Shown piece after piece: positions 1-8,540 of a DNA stretch of 11,200 nucleotides. Each line of letters starts with the position of its first letter. Position 1 is the first letter of the stretch. Made by a program: the position numbers and the translations under genes. Below the pieces are notes generated by a model. It was not told the DNA's origin. It saw only the letters and a list, made by a program, of their open reading frames with translations, and did not search any database. The stretch is from Planctomycetaceae bacterium UBA4732 (GTDB lineage: Bacteria > Planctomycetota > Planctomycetia > Gemmatales > Gemmataceae): NCBI GenBank assembly GCA_002404095.1, contig DHJA01000054.1:41835-53034 (forward strand), read 5' to 3'.

Positions 1-22
1 CTCCCTCACGGTCGCGGCTCGT
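1..22 (+). repeat. Single arm of a dispersed palindromic repeat (GGTCGCGGCTCGT family)
   Basis: The window opens with CTCCCT followed by CACGGTCGCGGCTCGT. The same core, ACGGTCGCGGCTCGT, returns at 10469-10483 and 10770-10784, where it forms one arm of an inverted repeat. Here only one arm is visible, and the other may lie before the window edge. It ends only a few bases before the ribosome binding site of the gene at 39, so it would sit in that gene's leader or promoter. Confidence 0.7.
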
Positions 23-38
23 CAAGAGGAGGCCGCTC

Positions 39-1988
39 ATGACGTTGCGTGCGCCGTGGCAGTCCGTCGCTATAGTGGTCGTGCTGGTCTTGGCCGGGTT
101 CGCCCACGCCGCGGTCAAGGACGCGGCCGAGTTGTTGCCGGCTCAAACGCTGGCCTGCGTCGAGGTGCGCCAGCCGGAACGCCTGTCCCGAGAAATCGCC
201 CTCCTGCTCAAAGGCTCCAAACTCGAAGACATGCCGGCCGTCATGGCCCGCTTCCACGAGAACTTGGGCGACAACAACCCATTCTGGATGTACAGCGTCT
301 ACGCGGCGTCAAGCCTTCTCGTCAGCCCCGAGATGATTAACGAGTGCGGCCGTATCCAGGGCGGCATCGTCGCCGTCACTGGCGTGACCAAGGACGGCCC
401 CGAGGTCGTTGGCGTCATCCTGGCCGGCGACAGCAATCTACCCACGTTCTACATGCGCGCTATGCTCACGGCCGATTTCAACGTCCGCACGGTTGCTGAA
501 GTCGAAGGAGTGCGCATCTACCGCGAACACTCGCAGATTTTCCGGGCGCCCATCGCCGGAGCGGCGCCGATGCCGCCTCAGCAAGAGGACCATGGACCGT
601 TCATGGCTCTCCTGCCGTCCACGATCATTCTCGGCTCATCGGTCGAATCCGTCCAGGACGTGGTGCGCCGCTTCAAGGGCAAGAGTTCCGAACCTTCACT
701 CGCCAGCGTCGCCGCCTACAAGGAAGCCGCTAAACAACGCGATAAGCCCGGTTTTTTTGCCTACACGGACCTGGCCGCGCTTGCCGGCCGGATGGATGAG
801 TTGGGCCAGAACCTTGGCTCCTTTGGGGAACAATGGCGTGTGGTCAAAGCGACCGTCAATCCCAAGGCCGTCCTCTCGGCGACGGCCTCGCTGACCTTGC
901 AGAACGGCGTCCTCGAACTCAAGTCCCGCGTCGATCTCGACCCCAAGCAGTCCAGCCCGCTGGCCGATCTCATGACGGCGAAGGCCGCGACGCCGGACGT
1001 GCTTCATTTCACGCCGCGCGACGGGCTGCTTACGCTAAGCCTTAATCTCAATGACGGCGAAAAACGCTGGGACAAGTTGCTAGGGCTGATTGACGGCTTG
1101 ACCAAATCGCCGCCGGGCGGGGCGGAGCGGCCGACCGCTAGCGCCGGCATACACGAGTTAGAAGAGCGGGTAAAGCTGAATATCGCCAAAGACGTGCTCG
1201 GCAAGCTCACGAGCGCCGCCGTGACGCTGGACCCGGAAGCGGCGATGCGGCCGGATGGTCATGTCGTACCCCTGCTGGTCCTGCAAGCGAACGACGCCGC
1301 CGCGGCCGAGTCGCTCGAAAAGCAGGCTTTGCTGAAGTTGCTTGGCCTGGCGACAGGGGTTGTGCCGGCCGCGATCAGCGAAAAGGGCGACGGTAACATC
1401 CGCACCGTTGCGGCCGGGGGACTCGAAGGCGTTTTGCACACGAAGAACCTGTATATCGGCCGCGAGGGCGCCTTCCTTGCGGTTGGCCCCGACCGTAAGG
1501 AAGTGGCGGCCGCACTGAACGTCGGTGCCAAAAAAGAAGGTCTGTTAGGCGAAGAGAAGACCGTCGCCGCCCTCAAGGGTCTGGAGGATTCAGCAGCAGT
1601 CGCCGTTTTCTCCTCTGCCAAGGAGATAGTGGATCTGTTCAAGCAAATGGAACGTGCGCCTTCGGTGATGGCGGCGCCTCCCTTCGCCAAAGTCGCCGTG
1701 CCAGCCCCGCGGCCGCTGGCGCCGCCGCCCGGCCTTAATCCAAACGACAAGCCTGCCGATGACAAGCCGCCGAGGTTGTCCAAGCGGGCAGAAAAAACGA
1801 TTGCGGACGCCGTGAAGGCCGTTGAATCTCTGCCACCCACTGTCCTCAGCCTGAGTCACAAGGCGGACGGGCTGACGTTGGAAATACGGCAATCAGGGCT
1901 GAGGAATACGACAAGCCGCTTGATCGACTTGTTGATCGACGCGACCCTGGAGCGTCTGCTGGAGCAGCAAAAACCCAACGCCAACTGA
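39..1988 (+). CDS. Secreted hypothetical protein, DUF3352-like
   Basis: This is a 649-residue protein with a typical Sec signal peptide: a basic start (MTLR), a hydrophobic core at about residues 8-20, and an Ala-His-Ala site near 22-24. It is therefore probably exported to the periplasm or paryphoplasm. The mature start (ELLPAQTLACVEVRQPERL) resembles the opening of planctomycete DUF3352-type proteins; this is recognised by eye only. The body alternates beta and helix segments with no catalytic motif that I can identify. Residues about 540-577 form a Pro/Ala-rich linker followed by a charged C-terminal domain of about 70 residues. The ATG at 39 is chosen because AGGAGG lies six bases upstream. 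A 22-bp palindrome follows the stop. The biochemical role is unknown. Confidence 0.85.
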   Translation: MTLRAPWQSVAIVVVLVLAGFAHAAVKDAAELLPAQTLACVEVRQPERLSREIALLLKGSKLEDMPAVMARFHENLGDNNPFWMYSVYAASSLLVSPEMINECGRIQGGIVAVTGVTKDGPEVVGVILAGDSNLPTFYMRAMLTADFNVRTVAEVEGVRIYREHSQIFRAPIAGAAPMPPQQEDHGPFMALLPSTIILGSSVESVQDVVRRFKGKSSEPSLASVAAYKEAAKQRDKPGFFAYTDLAALAGRMDELGQNLGSFGEQWRVVKATVNPKAVLSATASLTLQNGVLELKSRVDLDPKQSSPLADLMTAKAATPDVLHFTPRDGLLTLSLNLNDGEKRWDKLLGLIDGLTKSPPGGAERPTASAGIHELEERVKLNIAKDVLGKLTSAAVTLDPEAAMRPDGHVVPLLVLQANDAAAAESLEKQALLKLLGLATGVVPAAISEKGDGNIRTVAAGGLEGVLHTKNLYIGREGAFLAVGPDRKEVAAALNVGAKKEGLLGEEKTVAALKGLEDSAAVAVFSSAKEIVDLFKQMERAPSVMAAPPFAKVAVPAPRPLAPPPGLNPNDKPADDKPPRLSKRAEKTIADAVKAVESLPPTVLSLSHKADGLTLEIRQSGLRNTTSRLIDLLIDATLERLLEQQKPNAN

Positions 1989-2000
1989 CCGCATTCGTTT

Positions 2001-2055
2001 AGCCGCGACCCGAAGGGGAGCGCGTGGCGTCCACGCTCCCCTTCGGGTCGCGGCT
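2001..2055. terminator. Palindromic repeat, likely bidirectional terminator
   Basis: A perfect 22-bp inverted repeat has arms at 2001-2022 and 2034-2055 around an 11-base loop. The arms begin AGCCGCGACC and end GGGAGCG. Allowing a two-base bulge, pairing extends a few base pairs into the loop. It lies 12 bases after the stop of the upstream plus-strand gene and 12 bases beyond the stop of the minus-strand gene at 2068, so it could terminate both. No U-run follows, so intrinsic termination is an inference. The sequence is closely related to the repeat at 6030-6090 and more distantly to 10711-10784, so it is also a dispersed repeat. Confidence 0.75.
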
Positions 2056-2067
2056 CAACGAACTCTC

Positions 2068-2298
2068 TTAATGCGATCCACCCGGCATGAGCGGGGCCGG
2101 CATGGGGCCGGTGAGAGGCGCTAGTGGCGGGGCGTCGGAGCCTTCATAGGCAGCGTAGCCGCTCGACCCGCAGCCACAACCGCAAGAGCTGGCGTGGTGG
2201 CGGAAAGGGTGATGGCAACACCTGCGCTCCCAGCAGCAGCCGGACGATAGCAGGCCGGCGCACAAAGCGACAAGCGTTCCTAAGACGCGCAAACGCAT
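2068..2298 (-). CDS. Small Cys/His-rich lipoprotein
   Basis: This is a 76-residue predicted lipoprotein. The signal peptide runs from MRLRVLGTLVALCAG to a lipobox-like LSSGC, with lipidated Cys at residue 21. The mature part begins with Cys and His clusters (C21, C22, C27, C28, H29, H30, H34, H35), followed by alternating CGCGCG (C39, C41, C43) and a Pro-rich tail. Metal binding is possible but only inferred. The start is the ATG at 2298, preceded by AAAGGAG with an eight-base spacer; longer upstream starts lack such support. It is probably a paralogue of the next minus-strand gene (2667-2876), sharing Cys at 21, CGC at 41-43 and an APPL-containing tail. The family is not recognised and the function is unknown. 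Confidence 0.7.
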   Translation of the reverse strand: MRLRVLGTLVALCAGLLSSGCCWERRCCHHPFRHHASSCGCGCGSSGYAAYEGSDAPPLAPLTGPMPAPLMPGGSH

Positions 2299-2666
2299 GG
2301 ATGGAACTCCTTTTTCCAGGAATGTACGGCGATTCGCAGCCGTAACGCGCGATCCCGGTAAGGGGAGCGGACGGCCAGGGTGAGGCAGGGGAAAACCGCC
2401 GCGGGCGCGCTTTGTTTGGAGGGTGAAAAGCGCGGCCTTGGAAACGAGCGCGGCGCATGCCGGCATGTCTCTAAAGGAGAGTATGCCTCACAGTCCCCGG
2501 CGGAAAAAAGCCGATGGGGATCGGAATGCGGATTTTTGAAGGTCCGAAGTGAAACTCTGCGGGCGGCGGCGATTAGGACGAAAGAGGCGCGCCGGAGCCG
2601 TCAACCGACGAAGGGCGGCCGTAACGGATGCGCCGCTTTCGCCACGCCAAGACGCCTACGTATCAA
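2299..2666. other. Intergenic stretch, no supported gene
   Basis: These 368 bases separate the two minus-strand lipoprotein genes. Open frames run through on both strands, but none has convincing codon use or a recognisable product. The only structures noticed are a 12-bp perfect palindrome, CATGCCGGCATG, at 2456-2467, and a Shine-Dalgarno-like AAAGGAG at about 2472-2478 before an 18-codon plus-strand reading frame at 2483, with a spacer too short to be convincing. The promoter of the 2298 gene should lie here, but no clear -35/-10 pair could be picked. Confidence 0.5.
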
Positions 2667-2876
2667 TTACTGTCCGAAGGGCTGGCCAGTGATGGGCGCG
2701 CCTTGCGCGGGAATGGCTCCAGCCGTAAGCGGCGGCGCCGTTCCGTTACAACCGCACGGCGCGGCGGACGATGTCGTACCGCAGCCTGGAGTGCGATGGA
2801 ATAGCCCCCCTTGGCACCCAGCGCCAAGTACCGCGGCCGAGATCAACAAAGCCGCGGTCCAATGTCTTGTGTACAC
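2667..2876 (-). CDS. Small lipoprotein, paralogue of the neighbouring one
   Basis: This is a 69-residue predicted lipoprotein when started at the GTG at 2876. That start is preferred because GGAGAG lies about seven bases before it and because it places the lipobox Cys (LGAGC) at residue 21, exactly as in the 2068-2298 gene. The alternative ATG at 2891 adds five residues (MESAI) but has no ribosome binding site. After the signal peptide come C32 and a CGC motif (C41, C43), then a Pro/Gly/Ala-rich tail. The shared layout suggests tandem duplication and divergence. It probably sits in a membrane facing the periplasm. The family is not recognised. Confidence 0.65.
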   Translation of the reverse strand: MYTRHWTAALLISAAVLGAGCQGGLFHRTPGCGTTSSAAPCGCNGTAPPLTAGAIPAQGAPITGQPFGQ

Positions 2877-3184
2877 GATTGCACTCTCCATTCTGTAAAT
2901 CAATACGCCATGCGCGGGCCGCTCTAATACACGGTAGGTCGCCGACCACGGCGAAACAACGGCTATCTTTAATGAAAGCGAAAACATTCCCGCGCCGACG
3001 GCCGGCTGTGTCGTTCAGGACGAATGGGCCGAAAACAGCGGCCAAATCGTCTACGCCGGATGGGGCGGCGACGCGCTTGGTGGGTCGCTCGGTCCGCGAG
3101 CGATAGGCCGCGCCGTGAAGACCCGTATCCCTCCGTCTTGCCGGCTTCGTATAATGTTTTTTTCCACTGGGAGGCGCATCGACG
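2877..3184. other. Intergenic region between divergent lipoprotein gene and proC
   Basis: About 308 bases lie between the minus-strand lipoprotein gene and proC, so both promoters should be here. The plus-strand -10 element is described separately. Several overlapping open frames on both strands cross this stretch, as expected in GC-rich DNA. One minus-strand frame (within 2746-3270) and one plus-strand frame near 2950-3110 read like protein in places, but neither has a supported start or a recognisable family, so no gene is called. Confidence 0.45.
3150..3155 (+). promoter_or_regulatory. Probable -10 box for proC
   Basis: A perfect TATAAT stands in GC-rich surroundings 29 bases before the proC start. 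Transcription would begin near 3162, giving a leader of about 23 bases that contains the ribosome binding site GGGAGG at 3169-3174. No good TTGACA-like box is found 16-18 bases upstream, so the -35 element is weak or absent and the call rests on the -10 alone. Confidence 0.5.
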
Positions 3185-4000
3185 ATGGAACCGGGACTGC
3201 GCGTGGGCTTTTTGGGGGCGGGGCGCATGGCGTCGGCGCTGGCGCGTGGCTGGATCGCCGCCGGCCTCACAACCGCCGAGCGCGTTCTCGCCAGCGACCC
3301 CAGCGCCGCGGCGCGTGACGCCTTCGCCGACGGCGGTTCGTTGCGAGCCGTCAGCGCGAACGCGGAGGTCGTCGCTCACGGCGACCTATTGGTATTGGCG
3401 GTGAAGCCGCAGAGCATGAAGGCGTTGCTGGAAGAGATACGACCTCTCCTGACGGATCGTCATCTGATCGTGTCCATCGCGGCCGGCGTCTCCTTGAAGC
3501 AGCTGGCCGACGGTCTTGGGGCGCGGCGGCGCTTGGTGCGCGTGATGCCGAACACGCCTTGCCTTGTAGGCGCCAGCGCGTCGGCGTACACTCCCGGCGA
3601 AGGGGCGACTGCCGACGACGCCGCCCTTGTTGAGCGACTGCTGAAAGCGGTCGGCGTGGCCTTCCGCGTACCTGAAAACCTTCTTGACGCCGTGACGGGC
3701 CTGAGCGGCAGCGGCCCGGCCTTCGTCTACCTGATGATCGAGGCGTTGTCCGACGGCGGCGTGCGCGTCGGCTTGCCGCGCGACGCCGCGACGGCGTTGG
3801 CGGCGCAGACAGTGCTGGGAGCGGCGAAGATGGTGCTGGAAACGGGATTGCATCCGGGTGTGCTGAAGGATCAGGTGGCTAGTCCGGGCGGTACAACGAT
3901 CGCGGGGTTGCACGCGCTGGAGCGCGGTGGCGTGCGCGGCGCGATCATGGACGCGGTGGAGGCGGCGACGCGGCGGGCGACGGAACTGGGGAGGAGTTGA
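3185..4000 (+). CDS. proC: Pyrroline-5-carboxylate reductase
   Basis: This 271-residue enzyme carries out the last step of proline synthesis, reducing 1-pyrroline-5-carboxylate with NAD(P)H in the cytoplasm. The N-terminal Rossmann fold is marked by GAGRMA at residues 11-16 and AVKPQ at 72-76. MPNTPCLVG (121-129) marks the middle of the protein. The C-terminal helical dimerisation domain carries the family signature SGSGPAFVYLMIEAL from 174 and VASPGGTTIAGLHALE from 231. Length and motifs are those of a normal, intact family member. The ATG at 3185 has GGGAGG ten bases upstream and places the nucleotide-binding loop where expected. Its stop overlaps the start of the next gene, so the downstream small pair is probably cotranscribed. 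Confidence 0.96.
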   Translation: MEPGLRVGFLGAGRMASALARGWIAAGLTTAERVLASDPSAAARDAFADGGSLRAVSANAEVVAHGDLLVLAVKPQSMKALLEEIRPLLTDRHLIVSIAAGVSLKQLADGLGARRRLVRVMPNTPCLVGASASAYTPGEGATADDAALVERLLKAVGVAFRVPENLLDAVTGLSGSGPAFVYLMIEALSDGGVRVGLPRDAATALAAQTVLGAAKMVLETGLHPGVLKDQVASPGGTTIAGLHALERGGVRGAIMDAVEAATRRATELGRS

Positions 4001-4209
4001 TGCCTCATCCTTACGCGGGAAAGACTGTCGAGGAGATACTTGAGGATAAGAAGGCCAGTATACGCACTCCTCCCCTGGATCCCGGATCTCCAAGTTGGGA
4101 CGATATTCTTTACCTAACATGGGAAGAAATCGACAAGCGGGCGCGCAGGCGCGAAATCGGCTTTCGGACCTTCCGAAAGCTGCTCACCGATGGGAGGTTT
4201 AACAAATGA
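4000..4209 (+). CDS. Small hypothetical protein, first of a coupled pair (possible toxin-like domain)
   Basis: This is a 69-residue soluble protein with no signal or membrane segment. The ATG at 4000 shares its A with the TGA of proC (TGATG) and has GGGGAGG five bases upstream. Features seen are YAGKTVEEILEDKK at residues 5-18, a PLDPGSPSWDDI segment at about 25-36, a helix with WEEID, a basic RARRRE stretch, and the ending [12 protein letters not shown]. The segment recalls, from memory only, the C-terminal tips of some polymorphic (RHS-type) proteins and stand-alone small genes in cyanobacteria and planctomycetes; this could not be verified. Third-codon positions are visibly less GC-rich than in proC or guaA, which suggests separate ancestry. 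It overlaps the following acidic partner by four bases. The function is unknown. Confidence 0.75.
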   Translation: MPHPYAGKTVEEILEDKKASIRTPPLDPGSPSWDDILYLTWEEIDKRARRREIGFRTFRKLLTDGRFNK

Positions 4210-4464
4210 CCCAGGACCGATTCGACAAAGTGTTGAAGTTCCTGCGCGACCTTGATCGCATGAAAATCTATTACGAGTTAGCGCACTACATGGAGGATGG
4301 AATCTCGGTTGTGATTGCCGTGCCTGGACAGCGGTGGGAGGTGGACTTTCTCGAAGACGGGAGTGTGTACGTGGAGAGGTTCGTCAGTAACGGCCACATC
4401 GACGACGAGTCGGCCTTCATCGAGTTATTCGCCAAGTTCTCCGACGAAGAGGCTCCTGTCACCC

Positions 4465-4487
<23 letters not shown>
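4206..4487 (+). CDS. Small acidic hypothetical protein, second of a coupled pair (possible immunity/antidote)
   Basis: This 93-residue acidic cytosolic protein starts at an ATG within ATGA, overlapping the previous stop by four bases, with GGGAGG at 4192-4197 as ribosome binding site. It opens with an amphipathic helix (residues 4-20, [15 protein letters not shown]), followed by apparent beta strands ([20 protein letters not shown], then SVYVERFVS), and ends in an acidic helix ([15 protein letters not shown]). Conserved-looking features are PGQRWEVDF and VERFVSNG. I recall similar short proteins in cyanobacteria and planctomycetes but no assigned function. The coupled order with a small basic partner and the acidic charge fit an immunity protein or antitoxin, but this is inference. 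Its 3' end overlaps the guaA start by 23 bases. Confidence 0.75.
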
Positions 4488-6018
<1,531 letters not shown>

Positions 6019-6029
6019 TGGCCGCGTTG

Positions 6030-6090
6030 TTTAGCCGCGACCCGAGGGGGAGCGCGGGGAAGACGCGCTTCCCTTCGGGTTGCGGCTAAA
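6030..6090 (+). terminator. Palindromic repeat hairpin after guaA, likely terminator
   Basis: Imperfect inverted arms at about 6030-6055 and 6065-6090 begin TTTAGCCGCG and end GCGGCTAAA. The arms differ at three pairs, and in each the left base is G and the right base is T, so all three become G-U pairs in plus-strand RNA while they would be A-C mismatches in the minus-strand RNA. The element starts 11 bases after the guaA stop and ends 25 bases before dapF. It is the same repeat type as 2001-2055. Termination or transcript-end protection of guaA is inferred; there is no U-run. Confidence 0.7.
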
Positions 6091-6115
6091 CTGTCGGCGC
6101 TAGCGAGGAGAACCA

Positions 6116-6988
<873 letters not shown>

Positions 6989-6995
6989 ACTCCTC

Positions 6996-7535
6996 TTGCA
7001 ACCGGATTGGGTGATCGCTATTGTGCCCGCTCCATTGAGCCTGAAAGACGAGGAACTTGAACCGCTCGACGTTCTGCCGGTGATGACCCGGTGGGTGCGG
7101 GGAACCCTGGTGGGTATTGCGCTGGGCTTGACGGCCCTCTTTGCCGTCGCCTCTTACCTCAATCCCTATCGGAGCGACGGTTCCGCGCGGCGCATGGAAA
7201 CGCACATGCAGCTAGGGCTGCCGGAATGTACGTTCAAGAAAGTCACCAAATTGCCGTGCCCTTCGTGCGGCATGACGACGAGCTTCGCGCTGACGATCCG
7301 CGGCGACTTGACCGACGCTGTGCAAGCAAACTCCGTCGGCGTACTGCTGGCGCTGACGCTGTTGGCCGCCATCCCTTGGTGCATCGCCAGCGTGATCTGC
7401 CGGCGAACGATCTTCTTCCAGTCGGCGGAACGTGCGCTGATGGTGATCGTCATCGGGTTGTTGAGCCTGATGCTGGTGCGCTGGGCGATACTCGTCGGGC
7501 TGAAGGTTTGGTTCAAGTTGGACGGCTGGTTTTGA
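6996..7535 (+). CDS. DUF2752 family membrane protein
   Basis: This protein has up to 179 residues and three likely membrane segments at about residues 34-55, 113-135 and 147-170. The DUF2752 hallmark is present: MQLGLPECTF, then LPCPSCGMTTSF with C88 and C91 (CxxCGMT), then an RGDL motif before the second membrane helix. The family is widespread in planctomycetes and Bacteroidetes; its biochemical role is not known to me, and the CxxC could bind metal or undergo redox. The start is uncertain. The frame opens with TTG at 6996; GTG at 7011 or 7023 and ATG at 7083 are alternatives, and none has a good ribosome binding site. It lies directly behind dapF and is probably translated from the same message. 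Confidence 0.85.
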   Translation: MQPDWVIAIVPAPLSLKDEELEPLDVLPVMTRWVRGTLVGIALGLTALFAVASYLNPYRSDGSARRMETHMQLGLPECTFKKVTKLPCPSCGMTTSFALTIRGDLTDAVQANSVGVLLALTLLAAIPWCIASVICRRTIFFQSAERALMVIVIGLLSLMLVRWAILVGLKVWFKLDGWF

Positions 7536-7543
7536 GTCTCATG

Positions 7544-7577
7544 CTCCCCTCTCCCCTGAGTACAGAGGAGAGGGGAG
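7544..7577. repeat. Purine/pyrimidine hairpin repeat
   Basis: An 11-bp perfect inverted repeat, CTCCCCTCTCC at 7544-7554 and its complement at 7567-7577, surrounds a 12-base loop. One arm is all pyrimidine and the other all purine. It lies eight bases after the DUF2752 stop and is unlike the GGTCGCGG-type repeats in this window. It may act as a weak terminator or transcript-end structure between two plus-strand genes, but no U-run follows. I recall similar CCCTCTCCCCT palindromes between genes in related genomes, not verified. Confidence 0.65.
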
Positions 7578-7611
7578 GAAGAAATAAGCCCCATCTCACG
7601 GAGGAGAGGCG

Positions 7612-8289
7612 ATGAAGGCAATTCCGCGGTGGTGTTCGCTCGCCATCCTGGCCACGGCAGCGGCGCTCTGCGCCGGCTGTCAGGCGTCCACCTTGGCCTA
7701 TTTCCTCTTCCCAGAGGCCAAGCACGAAGCCGAGATGAAGAAGCTCGCCTCCGAGGATAAGAAGGAAGTGCGCGTCCTCCTTCTTACCTATTCAACCAAC
7801 CAGGAGACGCAGCCGGAATTCATTCAGGCTGATCGCCAGTTGACGGAGATTCTCGCCCAAAAGCTGCGCGAGATGTGCGAAGTCAACGGCGAGAATGTAA
7901 CCATCGTCAACCCGCACAAGGTCGAGGAGTTCAAGAGCCGCCGCCCCAACTGGCAGCAGGAGCCGAACTTGACCGAGATCGGCCAGCAATTCAAAGCCGA
8001 TTACGTCATCTACATCGAGATCGGCTCGCTCACGATGTACGAGAAACAGAGCCGTATCCTCTACCACGGTCAGGCAAACCTCTCGGTGCAGCTAGTGGAC
8101 GTCCACAAGCCGGAAGAGACGCCGCTGCCGCGTCAGTTTTCCTGCATCTACCCCGACGCCAAGGGGCCGATCCCCATCGACGACATGCAGCCGGGGGAGT
8201 TCCGGCAGCAGTTCCTCGGCTATGTGGCCCTACGCCTCGGACGGTTCTTCACCGCCACCTCGATCCGCGATTCCTACTATGTGGAGTGA
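7612..8289 (+). CDS. Hypothetical lipoprotein, 225 residues
   Basis: A predicted lipoprotein: basic start (MKAIPR), hydrophobic stretch, then LCAGC with lipidated C23. As in the two smaller lipoproteins of this window, Leu is four residues before the Cys rather than three. The mature part has a charged helix (EAKHEAEMKKLASEDKKE), a beta strand VRVLLLTYS, a helix with LTEILAQKLREMCE, then TIVNPHKVEEF and ADYVIYIEIGSLTMYE strands. This alternating pattern recalls periplasmic lipoproteins with TolB-N- or GNA1162-like folds, though no family could be assigned. The ATG at 7612 follows GGAGGAGAG at a good distance. Role unknown; a cell-envelope function is inferred. CDGSH follows after 16 bases. 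Confidence 0.85.
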   Translation: MKAIPRWCSLAILATAAALCAGCQASTLAYFLFPEAKHEAEMKKLASEDKKEVRVLLLTYSTNQETQPEFIQADRQLTEILAQKLREMCEVNGENVTIVNPHKVEEFKSRRPNWQQEPNLTEIGQQFKADYVIYIEIGSLTMYEKQSRILYHGQANLSVQLVDVHKPEETPLPRQFSCIYPDAKGPIPIDDMQPGEFRQQFLGYVALRLGRFFTATSIRDSYYVE

Positions 8290-8305
8290 TAAAGAGGTCG
8301 ATGTT

Positions 8306-8518
8306 ATGCCGGAACCGTTGGTCATCCGCTGCCGTGAGAATGGACCCTATGTTGTCCAGGGCGCCGTCAAAATCGTCGATCATTTGGGAAATGAGTTGAT
8401 TCCACCGGCCGGCGGCAAGGCGGCGGTGGCACTGTGCCGCTGTGGGGCGTCGAAGACCAAGCCGTTCTGTGACGGATCGCATCGCGGCTTCGACGCGGCG
8501 ACGGCGCCGCAACCGTGA
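8306..8518 (+). CDS. CDGSH iron-sulfur domain protein
   Basis: This is a 70-residue small iron-sulfur protein. The motif CRCGASKTKPFCDGSH at residues 44-59 exactly matches the CDGSH consensus C-x-C-x2-S/T-x3-P-x-C-D-G-S-H, so C44, C46, C55 and H59 should hold a 2Fe-2S cluster. The N-terminal half (IRCRENGPYVVQGAVKIVDHLGNE) is the usual strand-rich lead. A single motif in a stand-alone protein is common in bacteria, where electron transfer or cluster delivery is proposed but unproven. The ATG at 8306 is preferred because AAAGAGG stands eight bases upstream; an in-frame ATG at 8279 overlaps the previous gene. It is probably cotranscribed with the lipoprotein gene and converges with zwf. Confidence 0.9.
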   Translation: MPEPLVIRCRENGPYVVQGAVKIVDHLGNELIPPAGGKAAVALCRCGASKTKPFCDGSHRGFDAATAPQP

Positions 8519-8540
8519 CTAGCAGACTTCGTTTCGCCTC

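Noticed and set aside
1259..1840. Minus-strand open frame of 193 codons within the secreted protein gene
   Set aside because: The plus-strand gene has a signal peptide, a ribosome binding site and coherent composition over its full length; the antisense frame has none of these.
2483..2539. 18-codon plus-strand frame after AAAGGAG
   Set aside because: The spacer between the ribosome binding site and ATG is too short and the peptide has no recognisable feature; it is most likely chance.
2380..2898. Plus-strand open frame of 172 codons across the lipoprotein region
   Set aside because: It overlaps the minus-strand lipoprotein gene, has no ribosome binding site at its start, and its translation is Arg/Gly/Ala-rich with no recognisable fold.
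2746..3270. Minus-strand open frame with a protein-like stretch (GVDDLAAVFGPFVLND)
   Set aside because: It overlaps the 5' end of proC and the lipoprotein gene, has no supported start and no recognised family. A remnant gene remains possible but is not supported.
3386..4120. Minus-strand open frame of 244 codons opposite proC
   Set aside because: It is rich in Arg, His and Gln in a low-complexity pattern typical of an antisense shadow, and proC motifs are intact on the other strand.
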